From: a virus
IMG/VR virus record: IMGVR_UViG_3300042558_004148
Location: 62,001-126,000 of that record
DNA length: 64,000 nucleotides
Strand: one strand, 5' to 3'
Each line of letters starts with the position of its first letter. The stretch's first letter is position 1. The notes under the pieces are model-generated. The model was not told the origin of the DNA and searched no databases. It saw nothing but the letters and a program-made list of their open reading frames with translations. Below, piece by piece: positions 1 through 7,636 of this stretch. The position numbers were made by a program, and so were the translations under genes.

Positions 1-1
1 A

Positions 2-256
2 GGTAAAGAAAAATTAACAGCATTTTTCATGTCCGCATTTTCTGATGAACCTATAGGAGCAAAAACTATCTCATCATTAAGCGATAAAGAAAAAGAAGCA
101 TTTAAGGGTGAATTTTTACAAAAAGCTTCTAAAGCTTATCCAACATCGGCTTCTGCAAGAAACATAACTTCTGATAAAAAAGAAAATGGTGGCGGTGGCG
201 TATTGGATACGTTATCTGGAATTTGGGACGGTTTTGTGGCAGGAGCTAAAAAATAA
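2..256 (+). CDS. Hypothetical protein, 5' end outside window
   Basis: The reading frame is open from the first bases of the window, so the true start may lie upstream. The first internal ATG, at 29, would give 75 residues. The product is not recognised. The visible part is Lys/Ser-rich, with a stretch around SSLSDKEKEAFKGEF that looks helical. It then has a Gly-rich hinge (four Gly in a row) and a short amphipathic C-terminal segment, DTLSGIWDGFVAGAKK. No signal peptide or membrane segment is seen. A run of TAAAA repeats follows the stop codon. Function is unknown; the small size and position before other small genes give no further clue. Confidence 0.6.
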   Translation, partial: GKEKLTAFFMSAFSDEPIGAKTISSLSDKEKEAFKGEFLQKASKAYPTSASARNITSDKKENGGGGVLDTLSGIWDGFVAGAKK

Positions 257-283
257 AATAAAATAAAATAAAATAAAATAAAT
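251..283 (+). repeat. TAAAA pentamer tandem repeat
   Basis: About six copies of the 5-base unit TAAAA begin at the stop codon of the first gene and run to the next possible ATG at 285. Similar A-rich pentamer runs lie in the leaders of the genes starting at 33833 (- strand) and 35040. The tract may be a translation-enhancing A-rich leader or a slippage-prone microsatellite. Confidence 0.8.
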
Positions 284-284
284 T

Positions 285-356
285 ATGAAAACTATTTGCA
301 ATTTAATAACCAAAATGACCTTCGGTATTGTTTGTTTCGGTTTATGTAAAAAATAA
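285..356 (+). CDS. Possible 23-residue hydrophobic peptide
   Basis: An ATG directly after the TAAAA repeat opens a 23-codon frame ending in TAA. The peptide has Lys at both ends and a hydrophobic, Cys-containing centre (FGIVCFGLC). That could be a very small membrane peptide, but the length is too short to separate it from chance. The only support is that it has an A-rich leader like the genuine genes here and fills the gap between two of them. No family is recognised. Confidence 0.25.
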   Translation: MKTICNLITKMTFGIVCFGLCKK

Positions 357-367
357 AATTATAGAAT

Positions 368-715
368 ATGAACGTACAGGACGTAGAAAAAAGAGAGGTT
401 CTTGATTATAAACAATTTTTAGGTAAAGTACATGACGATACCTATAAACCTTTCGCAGCGGACAATCAAAAAGATTCCAGTGATAGAACGGGTCTTTCAG
501 TAATAAAAAGAGAACCAGCTTTTGATTTTGTTGGATATGCAGATTCTGTATTTGGTAATAAATCCAAAATAGATGTACCTGCTTATAGAATAGATATGGA
601 CGGAAAGCAAGGTGAAGTAGATGCTCAGCAATTTGGAAATGTTTTTAATATGGATACTAGTGAATCCGCTAACAATTCAGGCTATTCATTTATAAAAAAT
701 CTTAGTGATTTTTAA
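368..715 (+). CDS. Hypothetical protein
   Basis: A 115-residue acidic, soluble protein with no recognised domain, signal peptide or membrane segment. The N-terminus contains an aromatic stretch (LDYKQFLGKV) followed by polar, Asp-rich sequence. The ATG at 368 follows an A/T-rich leader with no Shine-Dalgarno, as for most genes here. The stop lies just before a strong bidirectional terminator, so this gene ends the rightward transcript from the window's left edge. Function unknown. Confidence 0.65.
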   Translation: MNVQDVEKREVLDYKQFLGKVHDDTYKPFAADNQKDSSDRTGLSVIKREPAFDFVGYADSVFGNKSKIDVPAYRIDMDGKQGEVDAQQFGNVFNMDTSESANNSGYSFIKNLSDF

Positions 716-730
716 ATCTAATATAAGTAT

Positions 731-766
731 AAAAAAAAGGCTTCGTTTTTAAACGAAGCCTTTTTT
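731..766. terminator. Bidirectional rho-independent terminator
   Basis: The arms GGCTTCGTTT (739-748) and AAACGAAGCC (751-760) can form a stem of at least eight pairs with a short T/A loop. They are flanked by eight A on the left and six T on the right. A-tract plus T-tract make it functional in both directions. It sits between the + strand gene ending at 715 and the - strand gene ending at 765, exactly where a shared terminator is expected. Confidence 0.9.
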
Positions 767-1490
767 ATGATATTTTTTCTATGAATTTTTCTTTTGCTAA
801 TCTATATATTTCTGAATTTTCCTCAAAATTTTCATATATCTGAATTACATATAGACTCGGAGATGATTTTTTTTCTAGATTAGCCTCAGCCAATATTTCA
901 TGATAGATGTATTCATAATTTAGAGAAAATTTGGAATTCTTTAAATATATTCTTTTTAATATACATATTTCCTTGTCTCCATCATCGGTTTTCATCGTTA
1001 ATGATCCTTGCCAATGATAAGGTATGATTTTATCGTTTATCATGTTTCTAATTATAAGAATTCCTGAATTTGGTTTTTTGGTAGAATTCTTTTCTATTTC
1101 CGTTTCAACCTCAAATATTTTTATCTTTGATTCCTCATCCTTTAGTATATCCATACATATTTCTGAATATTCATATAATGTTTCCAATGAGCTATCTACT
1201 ATATTTAATATCTTCTCCTGAGTTGGTTCGTCAAGGGCATTAAATTTAAAATTGGCTATAATATCTCTATCCTCGGGTTTCCACCCATTGAATGATTTTA
1301 ATTCCACCGAATTTTTTGATTTAAAATTTGTTAATATTCTAAGTAATCTAGAAACCTCCCTTAGCGTGGAGTAGCAATTCCCAGAGTTTAAATTTTTACT
1401 GAGCTCTTTTAGATAATCCAGTAGGATATACTCTTTGTGCTCCTGATCGATCGGTTCTTTTATGAACCAAATTGGACTTATATTTTTCAT
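765..1490 (-). CDS. Hypothetical protein on the - strand
   Basis: A 241-residue protein starting at the ATG whose complement is at 1488-1490. An upstream TTG at 1574 would add 28 hydrophobic residues, but that stretch is AT-rich leader between divergent genes, so the ATG is preferred. The protein begins MKNISPIWFIKEPIDQEHKE and continues with a Leu-rich helical region (YILLDYLKELSKNL). Its C-terminal half is mixed alpha/beta with many Lys and Glu. It has no membrane segment and no recognised catalytic motif. It is one of three - strand genes in the window, convergent with the preceding gene across a shared terminator and divergent from the gene at 1577. Function unknown. Confidence 0.7.
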   Translation of the reverse strand: MKNISPIWFIKEPIDQEHKEYILLDYLKELSKNLNSGNCYSTLREVSRLLRILTNFKSKNSVELKSFNGWKPEDRDIIANFKFNALDEPTQEKILNIVDSSLETLYEYSEICMDILKDEESKIKIFEVETEIEKNSTKKPNSGILIIRNMINDKIIPYHWQGSLTMKTDDGDKEICILKRIYLKNSKFSLNYEYIYHEILAEANLEKKSSPSLYVIQIYENFEENSEIYRLAKEKFIEKIS

Positions 1491-1576
1491 TTCTTTTAAA
1501 TGGAATCTTATTTTATATATTTGACTAGATAAAAAGTTACGAATGATATATACAATAACTAAAATAAAATTCAAAT

Positions 1577-2008
1577 ATGGCTAAAATATATGATTATGCT
1601 GCATTCGCTGGTAGTTCTAAAGGTGCTAAATATAACGATTACTCATTCGGAGTTGAATTAAAGTATATTGACGTGGACATATATGATAGACCGGAGGAGT
1701 ATGCTGATATTTCTGATGCTAAAGTTTTTATTGATTATTCAGTTGATCTTGTTGTTAATAAATCTGGGATAGAGGGAATGAATTTTAGTGTTAGTTCGGT
1801 TGAGCTTGAGTTTATGGTTGACGATCACCCAAACGAAGACAAGGAGTTTGATATAGATCTAATACCTGGTAAAACTATAGACTTTAGTCAGCTTAAAATT
1901 GATGCCAAGGAAAATACAATACCGTCATATCCAACAAATGTATCTATCAATATGAGAAACTCGACGGATCCTAAGAATTTTGAAATAACCGTGGAGTTCG
2001 GAAAATAA
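1577..2008 (+). CDS. Hypothetical acidic protein
   Basis: A 143-residue protein, not recognised. It is acidic and rich in alternating hydrophobic/polar stretches (VELKYIDVDIYD, KVFIDYSVDLVV, FEITVEFG) that suggest an all-beta sandwich, as is common in phage virion or decoration proteins. No signal peptide or membrane segment. It starts a rightward run of closely spaced genes (next start only eight bases after its stop) and is divergent from the - strand gene, so the 1491-1576 gap should hold promoters for both. Structural role is a guess only. Confidence 0.65.
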   Translation: MAKIYDYAAFAGSSKGAKYNDYSFGVELKYIDVDIYDRPEEYADISDAKVFIDYSVDLVVNKSGIEGMNFSVSSVELEFMVDDHPNEDKEFDIDLIPGKTIDFSQLKIDAKENTIPSYPTNVSINMRNSTDPKNFEITVEFGK

Positions 2009-2015
2009 TTTAAAG

Positions 2016-2951
2016 ATGAGACATAGAGTAGTAAAATTTTCACAATTCAATTTATCAGAATCTGATACGAGCCAAGAATATAATGTACCCGGTATAAAAC
2101 CTTATATGACTGATGGGTATGAAATATCTGCATTAGATTGCACCACAGAGGAAGATGAAAATGGTAAGATATTCATTAGGAAAGACTCTGGAACGTCCGT
2201 GTTATTGTCTTTTGGCGACACAGAGTGTGATATTTGGATACCCAAGGATGCAATTGAGATAAAAAAATTGGATGATAACTACATATTAACGATATCACCG
2301 GATTCAAAATGGTTTAATCGACCTGAAAATAGAATTATAGTGGAAGACTTTATAGAGGGATTTGATTCATATAGAATCAATACTTCCTCGGGTGACAAGA
2401 GAGTTATAGATGGGGTTTCCGATGATATATCCACTTTATTGGACATGCTTGGTCTAGATATTAAAATTAACAGTATTGAGAAGATATCAGATAATGAATA
2501 CGAGATAACTTTGGACACCGGTATTTTTATTTCATATAAGAAGAGGAGTAACAGCGATATGATAGGTACAACCAAATTTTACTTGGATACAAACTCACCG
2601 ACACCGGGAATAGAGATAACACCAGCAAATGATGGTATAAATTTGATTTCTGATATTTCCGGCATCTGCAAAAAAGAAATAGAAACGGATTTCAAAAAAA
2701 TTAAGAATGATCCATATCACAGATATCTATTAAAAAGACCTATTGGGTTGGAAAGCAATATGGATAGAGAAAATTTATACTCGCATTACCTTGAAGTTAT
2801 AAATTCTGATTTTAAAAATGACTCTAAATCTGAGGATCCTAATATATCTGACTCCGGGAGAGCAGGTATATCATATGTGAAGGATATAAAGAAATTAATA
2901 GCCGAGTACATTTCTCCCGAAAAAATCCGAGAAATCTCTCCCGATCTATAA
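2016..2951 (+). CDS. Hypothetical protein with FxxF...SE N-terminus
   Basis: A 311-residue protein of unknown function. The N-terminus MRHRVVKFSQFNLSESD contains a basic stretch and an FxxF-x-LSE pattern. This resembles short N-terminal peptides in other proteins of this window (genes at 61740 and 62281) and, loosely, the T4 capsid-targeting peptide. The rest is acidic and beta-rich, with an Asp/Ser-rich C-terminal region ending in a predicted helix (VKDIKKLIAEYISPEKI). No catalytic motif is recognised. It follows the gene at 1577 by seven bases and is probably co-transcribed with it. Confidence 0.65.
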   Translation: MRHRVVKFSQFNLSESDTSQEYNVPGIKPYMTDGYEISALDCTTEEDENGKIFIRKDSGTSVLLSFGDTECDIWIPKDAIEIKKLDDNYILTISPDSKWFNRPENRIIVEDFIEGFDSYRINTSSGDKRVIDGVSDDISTLLDMLGLDIKINSIEKISDNEYEITLDTGIFISYKKRSNSDMIGTTKFYLDTNSPTPGIEITPANDGINLISDISGICKKEIETDFKKIKNDPYHRYLLKRPIGLESNMDRENLYSHYLEVINSDFKNDSKSEDPNISDSGRAGISYVKDIKKLIAEYISPEKIREISPDL

Positions 2952-2989
2952 TACGAAACAAAAAGTATTTACTTCGACTATAATTCCTG

Positions 2990-3265
2990 ATGGACTTAGC
3001 TCTTAATTTTTACCTTGAATACAACCAGGTAATATTTATTAAAAAAATTAAAGGATATAGCATAATAGAGATTCGAAGACATTCTGATCCTATCATGGAT
3101 AATATTATAGAGGTTTGGTATTATGACTCCCGTAAAAAATTAAGGGGTGAATCATCATGGATAACTTTAAATGATCTTATATCGCATATCGCATATTATA
3201 AAACCCTTGGATTTACTGAGCTGACTATAGAAACAAATACCAATAACAGATCTAAAATAAAATAA
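2990..3265 (+). CDS. Small hypothetical protein
   Basis: A 91-residue protein, not recognised. It has aromatic, alternating strands near the N-terminus (LNFYLEYNQVIFIKK, YSIIEIRRH) followed by a tryptophan-containing segment (IIEVWYYDSRKKL) and a probable helix. The composition suggests a small alpha/beta soluble protein. It sits in a tight run: its stop is two bases before the next start. The ATG at 2990 is preceded by mixed sequence without a ribosome-binding site. Confidence 0.6.
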   Translation: MDLALNFYLEYNQVIFIKKIKGYSIIEIRRHSDPIMDNIIEVWYYDSRKKLRGESSWITLNDLISHIAYYKTLGFTELTIETNTNNRSKIK

Positions 3266-3267
3266 AG

Positions 3268-3933
3268 ATGATTAATATTTTAAATCTCTTTTCTAAAAAA
3301 TCTAATAAAAAGAAAAAAATGGAGATAAGTCAGGAAACTTTGGAAGATGCTATTGCAAAGTACTCCGGAATGGAGTTTCAATGGATAAAAGGTGAGGATA
3401 TGTCAGTAACTGAGACATACAAGAACATAAATTCAAATGGTGAAGATGTTTTTATACTTTTTAATAGCGGTAAAAGAATAAATTTGAATTTACTGGATGA
3501 GTATATGGTATGGTTTCCAGCAAATACTAGAATTCCTGAACCACCCACTGTAAATCATGAGTTACCTAGGCCCAAGTCAGAACCGATGGTTACGTCGATC
3601 CAATATTCGGATCAGCCAAATGTATCATTCGACGAATCACCGATATATAAGCTATTAAAAAAGCAGAAAAAAAATGCTGTTGAGGTTTCAATAAAGCTTA
3701 AATTAAATTTACCATCAAAGGATTTATATAGTGTTCTATGTCTTTCATTCGATGATGCTGAGAAGGAAATAGTTGATTTTGTTTTGGATGATGTTAATAT
3801 AGATGACATTAAGAGATCGCTAGGCGAATCAATAAGAAAATCCTATTATACAGCATCAAGCAAATCTAATGATTCAGATAAGGAGCCTATAGTAACAAAT
3901 AGAAGAAGAAATAATAGCACCAATGAAAAATAA
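3268..3933 (+). CDS. Hypothetical protein with Lys-rich N-terminus
   Basis: A 221-residue protein of unknown function. It begins with a hydrophobic/aromatic patch followed by a strongly basic run (FSKKSNKKKKMEIS). The middle (residues about 85-130) is Pro-rich and probably flexible, with PEPPTVNHELPRPKSEP. The C-terminal domain has a KKAEV-like strand pattern with many Asp, then a polar Arg/Asn-rich tail. No enzyme motif is seen. The gene overlaps the following Nudix gene by 11 bases, so the two are translationally linked. Confidence 0.65.
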   Translation: MINILNLFSKKSNKKKKMEISQETLEDAIAKYSGMEFQWIKGEDMSVTETYKNINSNGEDVFILFNSGKRINLNLLDEYMVWFPANTRIPEPPTVNHELPRPKSEPMVTSIQYSDQPNVSFDESPIYKLLKKQKKNAVEVSIKLKLNLPSKDLYSVLCLSFDDAEKEIVDFVLDDVNIDDIKRSLGESIRKSYYTASSKSNDSDKEPIVTNRRRNNSTNEK

Positions 3934-4507
3934 AGATAAAGTTTGCTACGAAGCTCCCAAATTTAAGGTTGTTGAAAGGGAGGGTAAAGCAGGTATAGTT
4001 TCAACAGTCGAAACTGTTATGATTTTACCGTTCATTTCGGATGATCAAGGTTTACCCCTGATGTTAGGGGTTATCAAAGAACCTAATCTTTTTAGAGAAG
4101 GTGGTAATACTACGAGTTTAATTACCGGAACGTGTGATGATGAAGATCCTGATTATTTAGCTACAGCTAAAAGGGAGCTAAAAGAGGAATCCGGATATGA
4201 TGTTGAAGATAGTTCGAAATGGTATTTTCTGGGAACTGTTACATCCAATAAGTTCGTACAAAAAGAATATCCATGCTTTGCTGTTAACGTTACAGATATT
4301 AAAAAAGGAGAAGCTGAAACTGACGGCTCTAAACAGGAAAAAATGGCAGAATTTACTTTTATCCCAGCTAACGATGTTGTTAAATCGCAGGATGTTTTTA
4401 TACCAGCATTATTTCTAAAGCTTTTTAAGTTTGTTGTTGGTATGGACCTATATAATAGGGACGATTCAGTTTTTGGTAAGGATAAAGGATTTTCAGTAGA
4501 TATTTAA
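3923..4507 (+). CDS. Nudix hydrolase
   Basis: A 194-residue protein carrying the core of the Nudix box, REL-KEESGY, at about residues 88-97. This is the REUxEExGU part of the family signature that binds catalytic Mg2+. A GTCDDEDPD stretch lies just upstream, though the Gly-to-Glu spacing is not the strict canonical one. Nudix enzymes hydrolyse nucleoside diphosphates linked to another group (NTPs, ADP-ribose, dinucleoside polyphosphates, RNA caps); the substrate cannot be told from sequence. Phages such as T4 encode Nudix enzymes (NudE). The surrounding beta-strand pattern (VETVMILPFISDD at the start, EFTFIPANDV later) fits the fold. It overlaps the upstream gene by 11 bases. Confidence 0.85.
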   Translation: MKNKDKVCYEAPKFKVVEREGKAGIVSTVETVMILPFISDDQGLPLMLGVIKEPNLFREGGNTTSLITGTCDDEDPDYLATAKRELKEESGYDVEDSSKWYFLGTVTSNKFVQKEYPCFAVNVTDIKKGEAETDGSKQEKMAEFTFIPANDVVKSQDVFIPALFLKLFKFVVGMDLYNRDDSVFGKDKGFSVDI

Positions 4508-4518
4508 TTTTATATATT

Positions 4519-4815
4519 ATGAGCGCTAATAGAAGAGAGAGAAGAAAATTATTGAGACAGTATGGTCTTTTAGATACGATTAAAAAGACATCGGTTGGAT
4601 CAAGAATTGAGGAAGGCCAGAATACACATAGATTAAATTTGCAGAGAATCAAGAATGATCAATTAAAAAAAGATAGAGAAAGGACAGGTAATTCTGACAA
4701 CTCTGAGAATATTAATTTTTATCACGATAGCAAGGATGAATATAATGCATTTACCTCGCTTCTTTCTTCTAAGGACTGGAAAAATTTAGATACAGGAGAA
4801 AAAGATGGAGAGTAA
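4519..4815 (+). CDS. Small basic hypothetical protein
   Basis: A 98-residue, highly charged protein starting MSANRRERRKLLRQYG. Its N-terminus is Arg-rich and likely helical, and the C-terminal half is acidic. No domain is recognised. The basic N-terminus could bind nucleic acid or a partner protein, but nothing specific supports this. It lies eleven bases after the Nudix stop and overlaps the next gene by 11 bases. Confidence 0.6.
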   Translation: MSANRRERRKLLRQYGLLDTIKKTSVGSRIEEGQNTHRLNLQRIKNDQLKKDRERTGNSDNSENINFYHDSKDEYNAFTSLLSSKDWKNLDTGEKDGE

Positions 4816-5134
4816 AATGAAGATAAATTTCTACATATCCAGATATTCTCCCAAGGAAGCTAAAAAAAGATCCACGTATGGCTCTGATTTTTATGTTGTT
4901 GATATAGCAAAGATAATAAGAGAACTTGGATATAGCACAGATGAGCTTTCGGTGGAATCAGAATTTATTATAAATTACACTATTCGCAAGAAAATAATAC
5001 AAGGAATATATAGTACAAAGTGTGACGGTATACTTGTATGCTATAAGAATATATCTCCTAATTTTGTAGAAAATTTGGAGATTCTATTAGAAGAATATTC
5101 AGAAGAATTCGAGTATGCTATCACAGATCTTTAA
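4805..5134 (+). CDS. Small hypothetical protein
   Basis: A 109-residue protein, probably alpha/beta: strand (KINFYISRY), polar loop, helix (DFYVVDIAKIIRELGYS), strand (GILVCYKNIS) and a C-terminal acidic helix. A second ATG at 4817 (MKINFYIS) is an equally plausible start. The first overlaps the upstream stop by 11 bases in the style seen elsewhere in this genome. No catalytic motif or family is recognised. It is the last gene before the structural block. Confidence 0.6.
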   Translation: MESKMKINFYISRYSPKEAKKRSTYGSDFYVVDIAKIIRELGYSTDELSVESEFIINYTIRKKIIQGIYSTKCDGILVCYKNISPNFVENLEILLEEYSEEFEYAITDL

Positions 5135-5153
5135 AAAAAGATTTGTATAATAG

Positions 5154-7019
5154 ATGGGTAGCCCAGCAAATTTAGTAGAAAAACAACAGAGAGGTATATC
5201 AAAGGACCTCATAGAAAAAGCAAGCAATCTTGGATCCAATAATCCTTTCAAGGGTCCAACCGCAAGAAGTTTGTTCTATGAAGCTGCAAAAAGAAATCCA
5301 GGTAAATATGGACAATTTCTTTTTTATTCTTTAGGCAGCAATGAAAACGATTTCATAGATGCATATTACAGATCTGAAAATGCCCAATATAACAGGAGAG
5401 TATCCTCGTTAAAATCAAAAAATCCATCAGCGGGATATCTAATATCACAAACCAATAGTTTGGAGAATTCACTATCTAGTGCTGACTCCACTCTAGCAGG
5501 ATTAAGTTCTAGTTTCGAAAGAGATATAGTAGGTGGATTAGCAGCTCCATATTCATGGAAAGATTTTTTATATGCTAAGCATTATGGTACGATACCTAAT
5601 AACTATATGATAACTCTGAGAAGATTTCCGACTCCGGTACTAGATAATTTCTCAATACCTGCTATTATTAAAGATTCAGATTCGTATAAAAAGGAAGGCG
5701 CAGGAAGGCCTGTTGCACAGGCGGTAACATGGTTTGGTGGTAATACTGGAAATAGTTTAAATGAACTAATATCATTTACTACTGGATTAGAATGGGGACC
5801 AAAAACTCAGGATGAGATTAAATCATCCGATGCTTTTTCTAAGGGATTCTTTGGTGATCTGCCATTCCAATGGTTTTCTTCAGCTGCTAGAACTGCAACA
5901 GGAACTGATATATTATCTCAGGGCGTATCGTCATTCGCAGAGGGTTCTGCCATAGCATTTGATCCTAATAATACTTCCATAGATGATCTTAGAGTTAGAG
6001 GACTGAGAGATAGAGCAAAGGATGGTTCAGCTGGACTTCTGTCCGAATACATCTGGGTACCTATGGATGTTGTCAAACAAACACAGGTAAGGGAGACAGG
6101 TCTTAAATTCACATGGGAATCTCTGGTTGTTAATTTTGAATATGAATTAACTTCGGTAGGTGAGGTTAATACAAAGGCAGCAATGCTTGATATACTAGGT
6201 AACATGTTATCAATAGGAACAAATTATGGTAATTTTTTAACACCCGATATAAGATATAATTCATCATTTCCAGCAATAGGATTTCCTGGTGGTGATGCTG
6301 GTCTTGCTTCATTCTATAGAGATCCTTTACAATTTATACTTGAGTATGGTGATCAGCTGACAAATCCCACAAAAATAGCTACTGAAGCTGCTGGTGGAGC
6401 TTCTGAAACTGGTGGATTTGGACTGAATGGTGCAAACGGAAATGGTATACAGGATCTAAGAGCAGAGTTTGAAAGAATAGTTAGTGAATCCTCTGAAGGT
6501 GGTAAAGGTTTAAGCGTCTCCAAAATAAAAGAACTTTCAGGTAAATTTGGTGAGGGATTTGGTAAATTGCTTAAGCTGACTGTTTTACCCGATTTTATAG
6601 AAAAATGGCAGGCACCTGCTAGTTTACTTACTGGTGCACCCATTGGTGAATGGCATTTAACAATAGGTAATCCCTGTAACCCCATAGCAATGATCGGAAA
6701 TCTTGTTTGTGACAGTGTTGATATATCTTTTGGTGATACATTGGGACCCGATGATTTCCCAACTACATTAAAGGCAAAATTTACGATGTTGCATGGTAGG
6801 GATAGAGAACGCGGTGAAATAGAGAGCATATTCAATAGAGGTGATGGTAGACTTTATCAATCTAGTTTAGAAACATCAGCATCTGCTCAATCTTATAATT
6901 CACAAGCTGATGTTAATGGAAATGTTCTTAGTGAGCAGACAGTAAATAATTATTTGAATATGAATTCATATACTACTGAATTATCTGATCAGCTAGGACC
7001 TAATATACCTCAGCCTTAA
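5154..7019 (+). CDS. Virion structural protein, probable tail/baseplate
   Basis: A 621-residue protein at the head of the baseplate block. The N-terminal third is helical and polar. The central part is rich in Gly/Ser/Phe (SWKDFLYAKHYGTIPNNYM, LKFTWESLVVNFEYELTSVG). The C-terminal domain contains GEWHLTIGNPCNPIAMIGNL followed by a Pro/Asp loop and KAKFTMLHGRDRERGEIESI. That strand-loop-strand layout is compatible with a tail-tube-like or hub-associated beta-sandwich. No signal peptide or membrane segment is present. The downstream neighbours (LysM-like, hub-like and spike-like genes) support a baseplate/tail-tube junction role, analogous to T4 gp48 or gp54, but homology to either was not established here. 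Confidence 0.75.
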   Translation: MGSPANLVEKQQRGISKDLIEKASNLGSNNPFKGPTARSLFYEAAKRNPGKYGQFLFYSLGSNENDFIDAYYRSENAQYNRRVSSLKSKNPSAGYLISQTNSLENSLSSADSTLAGLSSSFERDIVGGLAAPYSWKDFLYAKHYGTIPNNYMITLRRFPTPVLDNFSIPAIIKDSDSYKKEGAGRPVAQAVTWFGGNTGNSLNELISFTTGLEWGPKTQDEIKSSDAFSKGFFGDLPFQWFSSAARTATGTDILSQGVSSFAEGSAIAFDPNNTSIDDLRVRGLRDRAKDGSAGLLSEYIWVPMDVVKQTQVRETGLKFTWESLVVNFEYELTSVGEVNTKAAMLDILGNMLSIGTNYGNFLTPDIRYNSSFPAIGFPGGDAGLASFYRDPLQFILEYGDQLTNPTKIATEAAGGASETGGFGLNGANGNGIQDLRAEFERIVSESSEGGKGLSVSKIKELSGKFGEGFGKLLKLTVLPDFIEKWQAPASLLTGAPIGEWHLTIGNPCNPIAMIGNLVCDSVDISFGDTLGPDDFPTTLKAKFTMLHGRDRERGEIESIFNRGDGRLYQSSLETSASAQSYNSQADVNGNVLSEQTVNNYLNMNSYTTELSDQLGPNIPQP

Positions 7020-7033
7020 AATAATAAATAAAA

Positions 7034-7624
7034 ATGGGACTTCTTCTAATAGATACTATAGCAAAAAATAAATCCATATTTAATCCATCTCCGGATCTAG
7101 ATACAAATAAATATGGTATTTGGGATTTAACTAAAGCGTCAATAACTTATGACAACGTAAATGTTAAGATAAGCGAGGTTTTCATAGTAGGCGATGATTA
7201 TCAGATGAGACCCGATTTAATTGCTGCAATCAAATTTGGTGATCAGGGTAAAATGGGATCACTGTTAAAATTGAATAATATAAGTAATCCATTTGCTATA
7301 GATCAAAATAGAGTTCTGATGCTACCAACAAGTAGCACCATAGATAGCACATTTAATGTTAAGAAAGCTAAAAATCAGGCAGCTGCATCTTCTAATACTA
7401 GTACTAATGCTAATCAGGTATTTAGAAATAATCAGGAACAAAAGAAATTCAAGGTTAGCGATGGCAGGAAAAAGTTTTTGGATGCAAAGATAAAAAATGC
7501 ACCAGAGATGGCTTTGCCTCCTAATGTTATGCAACCTAGTCAGAGAACAATAATTAAGAAGGACGGATTTATAATATTTGCTCCAGATTCCGGAGGTGGC
7601 GGATTAACCCAACCAGCAAATTAA
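7034..7624 (+). CDS. LysM-like baseplate protein, gp53-like candidate
   Basis: A 196-residue protein. Residues about 50-100 have the arrangement RPDLIAAIKFGD, LLKLNNISNPFAI, then NRVLMLP. This is the helix-'N-x-I-xNPF'-'G/NxxLxIP' pattern of LysM-like modules found in gp53-type baseplate wedge proteins. The remainder is low-complexity (Ala/Ser/Asn around 118-135) and a basic C-terminus ending in Gly-rich sequence. T4 gp53 joins adjacent wedges around the hub. The position between a tail protein and a hub-like gene fits this role. The N-terminus does not visibly resemble T4 gp53, so the call is tentative. Confidence 0.55.
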   Translation: MGLLLIDTIAKNKSIFNPSPDLDTNKYGIWDLTKASITYDNVNVKISEVFIVGDDYQMRPDLIAAIKFGDQGKMGSLLKLNNISNPFAIDQNRVLMLPTSSTIDSTFNVKKAKNQAAASSNTSTNANQVFRNNQEQKKFKVSDGRKKFLDAKIKNAPEMALPPNVMQPSQRTIIKKDGFIIFAPDSGGGGLTQPAN

Positions 7625-7636
7625 TATTAACCGATT

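Noticed and set aside
1491-1574. TTG start adding 28 hydrophobic residues to the - strand gene
   Set aside because: The extension is AT-rich spacer between divergent genes; the internal ATG at 1490 begins a more typical protein.
6353-6835. 160-codon open frame on the - strand
   Set aside because: It lies within the 621-residue virion gene; its Pro/Ser-rich translation is typical of an antisense shadow and it has no leader of its own.
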